From contig NC_092460.1 of the NCBI RefSeq assembly GCF_047495875.1, positions 5,880,520 through 5,944,519 on the forward strand: 64,000 nt of DNA, read 5' to 3'. The notes beneath the pieces were generated by a model. That model saw only the letters and a program-made list of their open reading frames with translations. It was not told the DNA's origin and did not search any database. Positions within the stretch are counted from its first letter, which is position 1, and each line of letters begins with the position of its first letter. This document shows positions 35,688 through 45,563 of the stretch, piece after piece. The stretch is from Pithys albifrons albifrons (lineage: Eukaryota > Chordata > Aves > Passeriformes > Thamnophilidae). A program made the position numbers and the translations under genes.

Positions 35688-35776
35688 AGGGAGAGGGAGA
35701 GGGAAAGGGAAAGGGAAAGGGAAAGGGAAAGGGAAAGGGAAAGGGAAAGGGAAAGGGAAAGGGAAAGGGAAAGGGA
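35688..35776 (+). repeat. (GGGAAA)n hexanucleotide repeat
   Basis: Roughly 14 GGG runs, nearly all separated by AAA; the first few units are GGGAGA. All bases on the plus strand are purines. Four or more GGG runs with three-base loops fit the usual G-quadruplex rule, and the pure purine strand could also form triplex DNA. No ordered larger repeat unit is seen. Confidence 0.9.
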
Positions 35777-38700
35777 ACTGTCCAGGTTACTTGTAGAAGG
35801 TTACAAGTTAAACAAAATTTGAATTTTGTAATGTGCCTGAAAGTTATGGGTGTCTGAATTAGTCTAACTGGGGGCAGTGCTTGCTTATGCAGGATTAAAC
35901 ATCAGTTAGTTCTATGACAGTGGGAAGTGCTGCATTTAGCAGGCAAATGGAAGAGAGTATATATACATAATATATGAAGACAGTGGATATTCCACATCTC
36001 ATTTTGCATGAGAACAGTTTAACTGAAATTTTCAGGACAAATGTAAAAGAAAAGCCTCAGGAGCAATGCCTGTTGGGTCTGAGCTCCCACACACCAGACG
36101 AAGGGAGACACTGTGAGCAAACTGTACAAAACAGCCCTGTGACAGGCCCTGGACAAGCCCAAGAAAACCAACACTCTCCATACACTCCATGTGCTGCAAA
36201 GATTCACTTCTCTGTGAAAAACTATTGAGTTTAGGAAGCAAAGATCAAACTGCCCAAAGACAAGCTTCATAAAGTCACATCAACTACACCAGCAGCTCTG
36301 ATTTATCTACATGGGGAAACTGTGTTACATGGAGTTACACTCTATGTTAACACACAATGCCATTTGGGCCTGGTGTGTGTGTTCTGCATGTTTGAAGAGC
36401 TCTCTTTTCGTATGGAGAGAGATAAATGTAGCTTAGTGTTGAGCCAATTATTCACAAAGACACCAGGGGACTCACATCAACAACTAGTTAGCCTCCAAGT
36501 TTTCAAAATACAGTCAACTGTTTGTCTACAAATACTCAGCAATTATACAGATATGAAGACACTCAGTAACACTCAGTAGTCATGGCAACCTGCTTTCATT
36601 TTACTTGAAATTGAAGTTCAAAGAGCCATTTGACTGGAGTAAAGCATGACATTTTTTAATTCTTTACTGAATTAGGAACTAGATTTTAAAGTTCTGTCTT
36701 ATGGTGTAAAGAAGTCATTTTAAGTATTCCACCCTGGCTTTCCTGTAGCCCGCTCCTGTATTTCCAGTTCTCTATTTATATGTCATCTGCACATTTATTC
36801 ACTGCCTCAGTTTGACTTCAGATCTGATGGAAATGTACTGATGAACTGAGCCCTTCCACCTTCAGCACTGAGCTTTCCTTCCATGTACCCACAGTTACTT
36901 TAGCTCCTTCTCCTTCATCAGCTGATTTCAAGCTGCTTTATACCGCTTTTTATTTCAAAGTCACACAGGCAATGTGGACACAGCTTGTTGCTGCAGGTAA
37001 AGCCTCCTTGCACCAGGGGACAGCAGCAGCCAAGGCAGCAGCACCTGGGCACCACAGAGGGATGAGGTACCAGCTACCATGATCCCATCAGCTACTCCAC
37101 TATGGAAACTGTTTTAACTACACAAGTTGACCCACCAAACTCTGGTAAAAACCTGCACTAATCCACAATACAGGGGCTTGATTTGAGACTTTCAGGTACC
37201 CAATTTAGACCTAAACATTTCCTCCATGTATTTGGGAATAGGAACCCAATCACTGGAAACAAAGGGATATGCACACAGGAATCTGACAGCAATCATTATT
37301 TATATGGTATTATAACAGCTGGGTCCTGTGAAAACATGGTGTGCTTTAAGTTTTACTGGAACAAACACTGGTTCAGAATTATTCTGAACCCTGAGAATCC
37401 CTTACCAGCGCTGTGTTGCATTTCCAGGCTTGAAACCACTCATCTCACACAAACCTGGTCATACTTATTTTGCTTTCTTCCCACAAAGCAAACAACTGCC
37501 TTGAGAACATCTGAGGGTTTTCCCTTATCTTGCTCTGAAGGATCAGTGGAGAGCTAAGCTGTGAAGAGAGGCTGATGGGGACTAACAAGGGAGGGCGCAC
37601 AGAGAATGGGGATTCCCAGGCTCTGCCTATTGTGCTTTCCCCACTAACCGGTTTTGCAGCTGGGAATGACCTCTGTGCCCTTCTGTGTCAGATTTACAGG
37701 GCTTGTGTCTGTCTTGCTGGGATCTTCCAGACACCTCCCACTTCAGAAGGTGCCTGGATTCTCCCCTGTCCTTTGCCCATCACACACTGTTAGTGTCCTC
37801 AATGTTTTGTAGTCTCAGTGTGGCTTATTTGGACAAAACTGCAACCACAGTATTTAAGAGCAGTCAAAGTAAACAGTCATCTTTTGTACCCTCACATTCC
37901 CTGAAACTGCCAAGTTACAAAGATGAATAGAGGCCAGCAGTGAGTTTTCTGCATACAAGAAGAATTAAAACAACTGTGAAGGAGTAGTTGCATAAACCTG
38001 CAGGGCAATAAGCCAGATAGTTTTGCTGAGATCATTTCCAGGCAATGTTCCATTCCCAGTGGAGGTTTCTATTGATCAGTAGTTATTTTTGCTTACAATC
38101 AGCTACAGACTTGAAAAAACCCCCAACCTCTGCTTAACAGAGCATCATCATAAAGTGTATCAAAACTAGAAAGGACCTTTGATTACATTGTACATCCACT
38201 CATTATTTTTCCTCTCTCTGCCTTCTGTTTGTTTTCTACTATTCTCTTTTTCCATTGTTTAGAATCAATACCAGCTTTGCCACAGTCAAATGCCTGATTT
38301 TCTGTATTTAGAGCAGTATGGGGGTGCAGGAGTTGCTGCAGGTTGAAGTGTCAGTCCCTCCCCATCCTGCTGAAGGTGTTGGGACTCTGCAGAGCGGGAC
38401 CTCTGGCACTGGGTGCTGCTGTGGAGGAGGGTTTAGGGAACTGGGTTTTCAGATGACTTTGTGCTGAAATTAAATTTGGAATGCCTCTATCATCTGACAG
38501 CTTGGAGCAGCCTGGGAGAACACACACTGCTACCAAAGGCAGAGTTTATTTGGTGAAAAACTCCACACCCAACCAACATTTGCACCTGTAGGACCTTTTT
38601 GGCTGTAGTGTTCTATTACAAGAATGATATTGTCTATGTGAAACAAATACATATTTGGCTTTAACCACCCTTAAATGTAGACTGTGAATGCTGGTTACTA

Positions 38701-39559
38701 TAGTTACACTGGCATTGTGGGTAATTCTTTCATTATAACTGTTGCATGTTTGTATATAAACAGCTGAGCTGCATTTTTTTTTATTTTAATCTAAGAAGCC
38801 ACAGGAAATGCTTTGATTTAAAATTGCTGATCAAGCCTGAAAAGTCAAAAATGTGAGATTAGGCTGAAATCAGCATAAATCACTGCATTGTTATTTTAAA
38901 ACTTAAGGAAAAATGCAACTTCAGAAAGCTGAAAAAATGTTAGAATGATATACATGAGTGGGTCCACAATCCATTTTGGTCAAACCTGCACTTAACCATT
39001 TCACAGATTCCAATTTTAATGCCAAATGATAAGCTTCCTTTAAGCAGACCATGAATATAAAGGCTTCTGTGATACATCCAAATCTCTTAAAAACAAAATA
39101 TTCCTGCTTATTCAACTCTTCAGTGGTTTTTTTGACTTTTATGGTGTGACCAATCATCACAATATGTTGCTTCCAATTTTGATATGCTTCAAAAAGAGTC
39201 AATTACAAATTATTATTTATATAGTTATACTAATTTCAAAGATAAATTGAAGACCCAACATAATTCAACTATTTCTTTTGATAAGAGTCCCTAATTCACT
39301 ATGCAAATTTACTACCAGAAGTCACCCTGATTTCTTAATGAAGTGATCCAAGCATTTGATAAGAAGACAAGCCCAAGATAACATTCTGATTTCATCCAGA
39401 GGAGAATCTCTGCTTTATCTGCCCTGCAGCTGTAACCACAAAGGGGTGTAACAGCTTTGAGCTTCCAGGAAACACTGCACAGAAGGCAAACTAGCAAAAG
39501 ATTGTCATTGTACCTCTAAGATGATTGAACCCAACAGTAACTCAGCACTGCCAAACCAT
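35777..39559. other. AT-rich intergenic DNA
   Basis: No gene recognised. Frames of about 85 to 125 codons (for example 37,183-37,557) show no domain and lack coding-like composition. Confidence 0.55.
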
Positions 39560-40400
39560 TAAACGGTGCCCCTAAGAGCCATGTCTACAAATGTTCTAAG
39601 TACCTCCAGGGGTGGTGTCTCCACCACTTCACTGGGCAGCCCATTCCAGCGCTTGTCAATCCTTTCAGTGAGGAAGTTTCCTAATATCCAATCTAAGCTT
39701 CCCCTGGTGCAGCTTCAGGCCAGGGGGACATTCACTGTGCCAGCCCTGCTGGCCACACTGTTCCTGATCCAAGCCAGGTGCCATTGGCCTTCTTGCCCAT
39801 CCAGGCTTATGTTCATCTGCTGTCCATGAGCACCCTCGGGGCCTTTTCCACCGGGCTGCTTTCCAGCCCCTCTGCCCCAGCCTGTGACCCAAGAGCATTG
39901 CACCTTGTTAAACGTCATGCAACTGGCCTCAGCTCATCTATCCAGACTGTCCAGACTCCTTTGCAGAGCCTTCCTGTCCTCAGGTGGACTGACACTTCCA
40001 CTCAATTTGCTGTCATGGGTGAAGTTGCTGAGGGTGCCCTCAATTCCCTTGTCCTGAACATCAGGACTGGGCCAAATACCAAGCCCTTGGGAACCCCCAT
40101 CAGTGACCAGCCCCAGCTGGATGTGTCACCATTTCCCACTGCTCTCTGGGCCCAGCCAACAGGCAGTTTTTTCCCCAGTGAACAGTTTCTCCAAGAGAAT
40201 GCTGTGGGACACAGTGCCAAAGACTTTACTAAACTCCAGGTAAATGACATCCACAGCCTTTCCCTCATCTACTGAGCAGATCACCTTGTCATACAAAATC
40301 AGGTCACTCAACCAGGACCTGCCTTTCCTAAACCCACATTGCCTGGGTCTGATCCCCTGGTTGCCCTGTATGTGCCATGTGATGGCACTCAAGGGTGTGC
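39560..40400 (-). mobile_element. CR1 LINE fragment with reverse-transcriptase code, antisense
   Basis: Read on the minus strand, 40,126-40,392 gives a frame with GFRKGRSWLSDL, DEGKAVDVIYLEFSK and VSHSILLEKL. These are the finger and palm signatures of CR1 ORF2 reverse transcriptase. On the plus strand, the left part (from about 39,600) carries the reverse complement of the CR1 segment after RT (CTCCACCACTTCACTGGGCA, CTAATATCCAATCTAAGCTT). The frame is broken and there is no endonuclease part, so this is a dead 5'-truncated copy. The far 3' tail at the left edge is decayed, so that boundary is approximate. It ends about 500 bp before the provirus. Confidence 0.92.
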
Positions 40401-40910
40401 ATTTAAAAGCAAGGTAGGAAAAAGAGGGTTGTAATAGCTCTTGTAGAATTAACTATAAATGAACATATTGACTCCTACCAAAGTGAAGTTCACTAAACAG
40501 GGGGACATGGCTCATTGTCCTTAAGCTCTTCCTTTTGGGTTAATTAAAAGCTAAAGTACTGTGGTTTTGTACCTGAGACTCCAACACCTCAGTAATTGCT
40601 ACTAAGGAACAGAGTTAAGTGGAAAATAATTGCAATCTGAAGGTCCATCGCTATGCAATCCAGAACAGCTCCTGCCTACCTGCTCTAAGATTTCACTTAA
40701 AGGAGCAGCTCTGTTGATGTCAAGATTCAGAAAGTTTCATGTATTTTTTGAACTGCAATAAGGAGTGAAAGAGAAACCACACTCTTAAGGATCCATGTTT
40801 TCTTTCACTGAATACACATGAACTAGTTTACACTATCAAGTCTTTTTAGGTTTTTTGTTTAAATCAATCTGCCAGCAACTGAAGACCTGAATTCGTGTTC
40901 TTTCTGATAG
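40401..40910. other. Intergenic DNA between CR1 and the provirus
   Basis: About 500 bases of AT-rich sequence with nothing recognised. It ends at the target-site duplication of the provirus. Confidence 0.55.
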
Positions 40911-40916
40911 AGTCAC
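40911..40916. repeat. Target-site duplication, left copy (AGTCAC)
   Basis: AGTCAC directly precedes the first TG of the left LTR and recurs directly after the right LTR. A 6-bp duplication is typical of betaretroviral integrases; reading it as 5 bp (GTCAC) would move one A into the LTR end. The intact pair shows that A integrated as a unit and that the LTRs have not been exchanged with another copy. Confidence 0.88.
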
Positions 40917-41557
40917 TGTCAGAGGAGACCTAGTGGATTAAATGGCAAAAGTATTACAAACGCTTGGTGGATGAAGATGCAGAGGTCCGGGAACCGGGGA
41001 AACCTCGGAAGAAGCTCGATGAGGACCATGGGGGCTTTAGGAGCTACTTGGACATTTCCCCAGTTTGATTGTTACATACCCTAAGATGCCTTCCCTTGTC
41101 TTTTTCCCTTAGTCATCCCTGTCCAGGTTTCTTCTTCCCACAAACCCTTAGGGCATTTTCCCACCAAGCCTTCCCTGATTGGTCCCCAGTTGGTGCAGTG
41201 CACCATTTCCCTTATATGGTTATGTTCTCCCCTTGTTCCTCCCCTTCATTTGCATGCCCACCAATCCGATGTTTCGCTCCTCCCTGTCTCCTCCCCTTAC
41301 TCCACCCATGTTCTAGAAAGTCCTATGCTCCCCTATATAAGTTTGGGCACCCCAATAAAGCTTGCTTCTCTTCGTGGACTCCTGACTCGTGTGGACCTCT
41401 TCCTTCGGGGAATCGTCGCCAGGTTGGGAGCGGGAGGAGCCATCCCTGAGCTTCCAAGGAGCTGGTCCCTCGAGAGCACACGCTGTTGCTCTTCGAGCCC
41501 TTCTCCTGGGAGCGCCACCCATTCACCGTATCGGTGCCAATTAATCATTCACCGATA
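40917..41557 (+). repeat. 5' LTR of element A
   Basis: 641 bp, from TGTCAGAGGAGACC to CACCGATA. Promoter-like signals in order are: a reversed CCAAT box (ATTGG near 41,179), octamer ATTTGCAT at 41,248-41,255, CCAAT at 41,261-41,265, a TTCTAGAA palindrome at 41,311-41,318, TATATAA at 41,334-41,340, and AATAAA at 41,354-41,359. AATAAA lies only 14 bases after the TATA box, so it probably sits at the U3/R border and R is probably short. The 3' end is TA rather than the usual CA. Five sites that are CpG in the 3' LTR are TG or CA here. Confidence 0.95.
41311..41359 (+). promoter_or_regulatory. Core promoter and poly(A) signal of the A 5' LTR
   Basis: TTCTAGAA (41,311-41,318), two inverted heat-shock-type units, is followed 15 bases later by TATATAA (41,334-41,340) and then AATAAA (41,354-41,359). 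The same arrangement recurs in the 3' LTR. Transcription would be expected to start about 25-30 bases after the TATA box, near 41,365; this is inferred. Confidence 0.7.
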
Positions 41558-41559
41558 AT

Positions 41560-41577
41560 TGGCGCCCAATGTGCATG
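41560..41577 (+). other. Primer-binding site, tRNA-Lys type
   Basis: TGGCGCCCAATGTGCATG starts two to three bases after the LTR. Its first 10 bases match the complement of the 3' end of tRNA-Lys(1,2), the primer of several betaretroviruses and other retroviruses. The following bases match only partly (GTG retained). It differs completely from the primer site of element B. Confidence 0.85.
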
Positions 41578-41809
41578 GTGATATTCTCCACGCCGCAGAG
41601 CGGTTACAGCCATACGGCAGGTGAAACCCTCGGCCATCGGTGGACCCCGGAGACAGCGCCTGGACGGAGCACCTCGGCATTTCCTCAGCTCTGCTGATCA
41701 TCCCCCGTTGCTTCGACGCGGGACCGAAAGACCGTCCTCAGCCTGCCCAGGAGGTAGGTAGCTCCCCGGGAAGTTCCTCTCCCCATCCCACTTCTCTCAT
41801 TTAATCAAA
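41578..41809 (+). other. 5' leader of element A with candidate splice donor
   Basis: About 230 bases between primer site and gag start, where retroviral packaging and splicing signals usually lie. GAG|GTAGGT at about 41,751-41,759 fits a splice-donor consensus. No other element can be assigned by eye. Confidence 0.5.
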
Positions 41810-42452
41810 ATGGGTGGGATTCTCTCCAAGAGAGAAAAAAACGATTATCGCCGCTTGAAGTCCCTAATAACCAAAGCTAATCGTGAGGTGGACAAAGCAG
41901 CTCTAAAATCACTAATGAAGTACATGTCCAAAGAAGGCTATTCCCTGCCTCGCAACCTCACTGTTGATGAATGGGACTCTCTCGGACATAAGTTATGGGC
42001 AGCAGCAAATAAAAAAGATCAAAACGCCACACGTGCCTTAGTGGCTTGGACCCTAATCCAGTCCATCCTAGAAGCAGACCAGGGATTGGGGATCCAGGGG
42101 GCCCCAGGAACAGCTACATTAGGGAGTTGCGGTCGAAGTGCGCGAATGGCGTCGGGCTACGACAATCGTTCCCTTGAACTCTGGGGCCAGCATGAACACT
42201 GTGACCACCACTATATCTACCTCCCCGACTGCATGCACTACGCTACCACAGAATGGCGGCAAGGACTCAGACTCACAAAATGGCGTCCGGAGTGGACGGG
42301 AGGAGGTGCCTAGTGTCTACCCCTTGCTAGTGACGTCAAGAGGGGAGGGGCCGTCCCCCTTCATGGGTGGTCCCTATGACCCTTCGCGTCTAGACCCGCC
42401 CTCTTACATCACGGGCGGCTCAGGCCCCTCCCATCTTCCGGCCCAAAATGGC
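41810..42452 (+). pseudogene. gag: gag of element A, matrix part (5' fragment)
   Basis: The frame opens with ATG GGT GGG, giving a Gly-2 myristoylation context (MGGILSK). About 95 residues follow of a betaretroviral p10-type matrix domain, with DEWDSLGHKLW and ALVAWTLIQ matching the layout of element B matrix (EHWDNLGASLW, ALIAWRLVY). This frame runs to a stop at 42,311-42,313. The next Gag-like stretch, with VPSVYPLL (a YPxL-type late-domain-like motif) near 42,307, lies in a different frame, so a frameshift occurred between about 42,100 and 42,310. Coding then runs into the element B LTR at 42,453. Matrix would target Gag to the plasma membrane; this copy is broken. Confidence 0.85.
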
Positions 42453-43061
42453 TGTTGGAGGTAGCAAGTACATGGATGCAGGAATGGAGGAGGGCAAGAG
42501 ACCGCCGGACAGAACTTGACGTGTGGAAGGTCCAGGAAGACCCTTCTGAACCCGGACAGTGACTTAATACTGAAGGAATTTCTTAATTACCAGTTCTATT
42601 CCCCATTTTTTATTGAAATCATATTGTCTATGTCTCTCCCAGTTCCAGAACCTTCCCCGGGCAGGCAGAGGCTGTCAGCAAAAGGACAGCTACCATTGGC
42701 CAGCTCCCTCTAGGGAGCGGGCCCAGCCCTGCCTGTCATCAGTCCACTCCCCAGTTCACACCCCCTCAGTTCTCCTACCCTATAACTGTTTGTGGATTTG
42801 CATGCTCCGCCTTAGTTCCTCCCCTTTTCCAGAACCTTCCCTATCCCAAGTTATATAAACCCCTCTCCCCCTCAATAAAGTTGGATCAGCTCTGATCTGC
42901 GGATCAGTTCAGACCATCCTTGGCTCCTGGGTGTTTGTTCTCTCGTCGCGAGGCAAACCTTACCTAGGGCCTAGGAATCCCGGCGAACGACAACTCAGTC
43001 GGCAGTCTGCGAACCCCCGTCGCTGGTCTGGTCCCTTCCCAAAGAGACCAAGACTGCGACA
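42453..43061 (+). repeat. LTR of element B (only copy)
   Basis: 609 bp, from TGTTGGAGGTAGC to ACTGCGACA, with canonical TG...CA ends and a primer site two bases downstream. Signals are: two copies of TTCCAGAACCTTC (42,643-42,655 and 42,827-42,839), octamer ATTTGCAT (42,796-42,803), TATATAAA (42,852-42,859) and AATAAA (42,874-42,879). It shares its first nine bases and general promoter plan with the A LTR but is not alignable to it over most of its length. The expected second copy is missing from the window. Confidence 0.88.
42643..42879 (+). promoter_or_regulatory. U3 promoter region of the B LTR with two heat-shock-like elements
   Basis: TTCCAGAACCTTC occurs at 42,643-42,655 and again at 42,827-42,839. 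Each copy fits the three-unit heat-shock-factor consensus TTCnnGAAnnTTC without mismatch. The second copy ends 12 bases before the TATA box. An octamer (ATTTGCAT) lies between them at 42,796-42,803. Function is inferred from consensus only. Confidence 0.6.
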
Positions 43062-43063
43062 GA

Positions 43064-43081
43064 TGGTGCCGAAACCCGGGA
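43064..43081 (+). other. Primer-binding site, tRNA-Phe type
   Basis: TGGTGCCGAAACCCGGGA matches the complement of the 3' end of vertebrate tRNA-Phe over all 18 bases. The final base of the site is at 43,081. It confirms the end of the B LTR two bases upstream, and shows that A and B were primed by different tRNAs. Confidence 0.88.
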
Positions 43082-43082
43082 C

Positions 43083-43319
43083 TGTCGGCTGAGTCTGTCA
43101 TTCTAGATAGGCTCGCTGCTGTCCCGATTCGGTGATAGCCGCAGGAGTGTCTGAGACACTGCGGTCCGGCAGTCTCCCCCGGCAGAGACTGGGCATCGGC
43201 CCCACCTCATCGTTGGAGCAGGCGACCAGCGAGAGAGGTGAGCTGTCGGGGTAGCCCCTACCCTTCCTACCCCCATCTCCAAAATCCCCCGGAAAGACTC
43301 GGAACTCTCTACTAACACC
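43083..43319 (+). other. 5' leader of element B with candidate splice donor
   Basis: About 240 bases between primer site and gag start. GAGAG|GTGAGC at about 43,233-43,243 is close to the vertebrate splice-donor consensus and sits where the donor for subgenomic env RNA is usually found. There is no env downstream in this copy. Confidence 0.5.
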
Positions 43320-45563
43320 ATGGGAGCCGCTCTTGGGAAGTCCGAGCGCCCAATTTACAAAAAAATAAGAGCAGTCATCGAATATCAAGGCCACAAATAT
43401 GATAAAGCCTCCCTGAAGGCCTTGGCAACTTGGATTAACAGCCACCAGTTGCAAATCCCAGAAGAACTTAACCTGGAACACTGGGATAATTTGGGGGCTT
43501 CACTCTGGAGAGCGGAAAAGAAAGGCGACAAAACGGCGGCAAAGGCGCTTATCGCCTGGAGGCTAGTATATATGCTGCTCCAGGACCGCCAAAAGACTGG
43601 GCTCAACCACCCGACCATTAACTCGGCAAGGGCACAAGATGGCGCCTCGAAGCCCTCGTCCTCCTACTCCAGCCCCAAGGACGAGAACAAGGACAAAATG
43701 GCGGAGGGGGGACACTGCATGACACGTGGCGAATATGGCGGCGGCGCGAAACACCTCGTGGCCTGGGACAATGAGGGAGGAGCTGTGGGAGGAGCCATTG
43801 ATGGGGAGCGTTGGGAGGGACCACCCGAGTACACGCCCCTTGAGGCACCACCCAAAGGCTACGCCCCTCATGGCGTCATGGCCCCACTTTCATCTGGTGG
43901 CCACGCCTCCGCCCAGGCCTCTAGCCCCGCCCACCTGAGTCAACATGGTCGCACCCATGCAGCTAGGCCCGAGGCCCACTCGATGGAGGCCTACCCACCG
44001 CTACCACCGAGGCCTCCATGCCACCGTGCCCTGCCCAGTCTGCCCTGCGATCCGGCACCGGAGAAGCCGTGCAGGCCCGAGGCCCTGGCCAGGCCGCAGG
44101 CCTTGCGGCAATCCGTGGTGCATTGACGGCTATCCATCCGGACATCGCAGGAGTGCCGCCGCGTCACCCGGTTACCATCATCGCCTCCAAAGTGTGCACA
44201 CCCACCGGCCCCGATAACACCGAGGGCTGAGGGTGATGCTGACATGGACAGTGAAGGGGAGTCGAACATCACTCCCCCCACTAGTCCCATGAGACTTTCA
44301 CTGGACTTTGACCACTTGGACGTGACACCTGCCTCAACGCCCAGGCCTAATACCTTGGACGTCATGGCCGCAGACACGGCTCACGCTTTCCCAACCTCCA
44401 CCACCGCCCAAGTGGAGGTGGTACACCACATCGTAGAGGCACAGGAGAAAGCATGGAAAGCCGTGCACGAACAAGCAGCCCAGGCAGGGGACTTGGACAT
44501 GTTAAAGGCCTTCCCGGTACATGTGGAGGGAGGTAGACTGCCACAATGGAGGCCTATCTCCTACCCAGTACTGAAAGACATCAAGAAGGCCATCGCTGAG
44601 CATAACCTAGACTCCCCATACACGCTCAGCCTCCTAGAATCCTTTTTCCAGGCGTTCGACCTTACGCCGAACGACATCCGGCAGGTGACGAGCGCCTGGT
44701 TGCCTTCCCTACAGTACTCCGCCTTTGAGGTGGAGTGGAAGGCACTAATTAGGAAACATGTCACCAAAGGGGACTTTGTCCCCGTCCCTAGGGGGCTGAC
44801 AAAAGAAAGAGCTATCGACCAAATGTATGGGGAGGGAAGGTATGTTACCAACGCTCAGCAAGCCATGATCCCCCTGCCTATTTTACACAAGACGGCGGAC
44901 CTGGCATTTGAGGCAATAAAGAAGGTCGCGCAATCCAGCTCAAGTACACCTTCATATGCGCTGATCTTCCAGGGACCTAAAGAACTTTTCTATGACTTTG
45001 CGTCCCGGCTTAGGGAAGCTATCGCAAAACAAATCAGCGACCCTAAAGCCCGGGACGTACTTTTTAAATCATTGGTTGTAGAAAAAGCGAACGAAGAGTG
45101 CCAGAGAATCCTCCGGCCTCTAAAGGACCCCACGTTGCTGGAGATGGTGGAAGCCTGCCGCAACGTGGATTACTCAAAAAGGGATTTAGAAATTGTAGCT
45201 TGCGCGGCTACGGGCCGCTGTTACAACTGCGGCCGGGAGGGGCACTACAAAAGACACTGCCCCGACCACCAACCACCACCCTCACCTAAAACTCTGCCTA
45301 AATACAACTGTCAGCGTTGCGGTAAGGGGAAGCACTGGACCTCCTTATGTAGGTCCGTGACTGACATCAATGGTGACCCGCTTCCTCCAAAGTCACCTAA
45401 AAGCCAGTATAGGAAGCAGGTCACCTTCAGTGACCCCCCAACGCAACGCGCAGAGGGTGGTGGGCAGGGAAACTCCCCGCCGAGCGCCAGGAGGGGCGCA
45501 ACGACAATAAATGCCTCCCCTGCGTGCCTCCAACGGGCTCACTCAGAGCCGAGCCTGCATTAG
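43320..45563 (+). pseudogene. gag: gag of element B, one premature stop
   Basis: Retroviral structural polyprotein. One frame of 747 codons runs from ATG GGA GCC (Gly-2 myristoylation context) to the stop at 45,561-45,563, interrupted only by a TGA at codon 269 (44,124-44,126). Matrix is residues 1-90. A proline-rich linker with YPPLPPRPP near residue 225 could hold a YPxL/PPxP late-domain-like motif. Capsid follows, with a major homology region starting QGPKELFYDF at about residue 551. Nucleocapsid has two CX2CX4HX4C zinc knuckles at about 634-647 and 664-677. The layout is that of betaretroviral Gag. The frame after the TGA has no further break, so the lesion looks recent or selectively tolerated. 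A -1 slippery site lies near its 3' end. Confidence 0.92.
45467..45518 (+). promoter_or_regulatory. gag-pro -1 ribosomal frameshift signal
   Basis: The heptamer GGGAAAC (45,467-45,473) is in gag phase as G GGA AAC, a known -1 slippery sequence of betaretroviruses. After a 10-base spacer, GCGCC (45,484-45,488) can pair with GGCGC (45,495-45,499). The six-base loop contains GGAGG (45,490-45,494), which can pair with CCTCC (45,514-45,518). Together they form an H-type pseudoknot with a 14-base A-rich second loop. Slippage moves into the frame of the protease. Confidence 0.75.
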
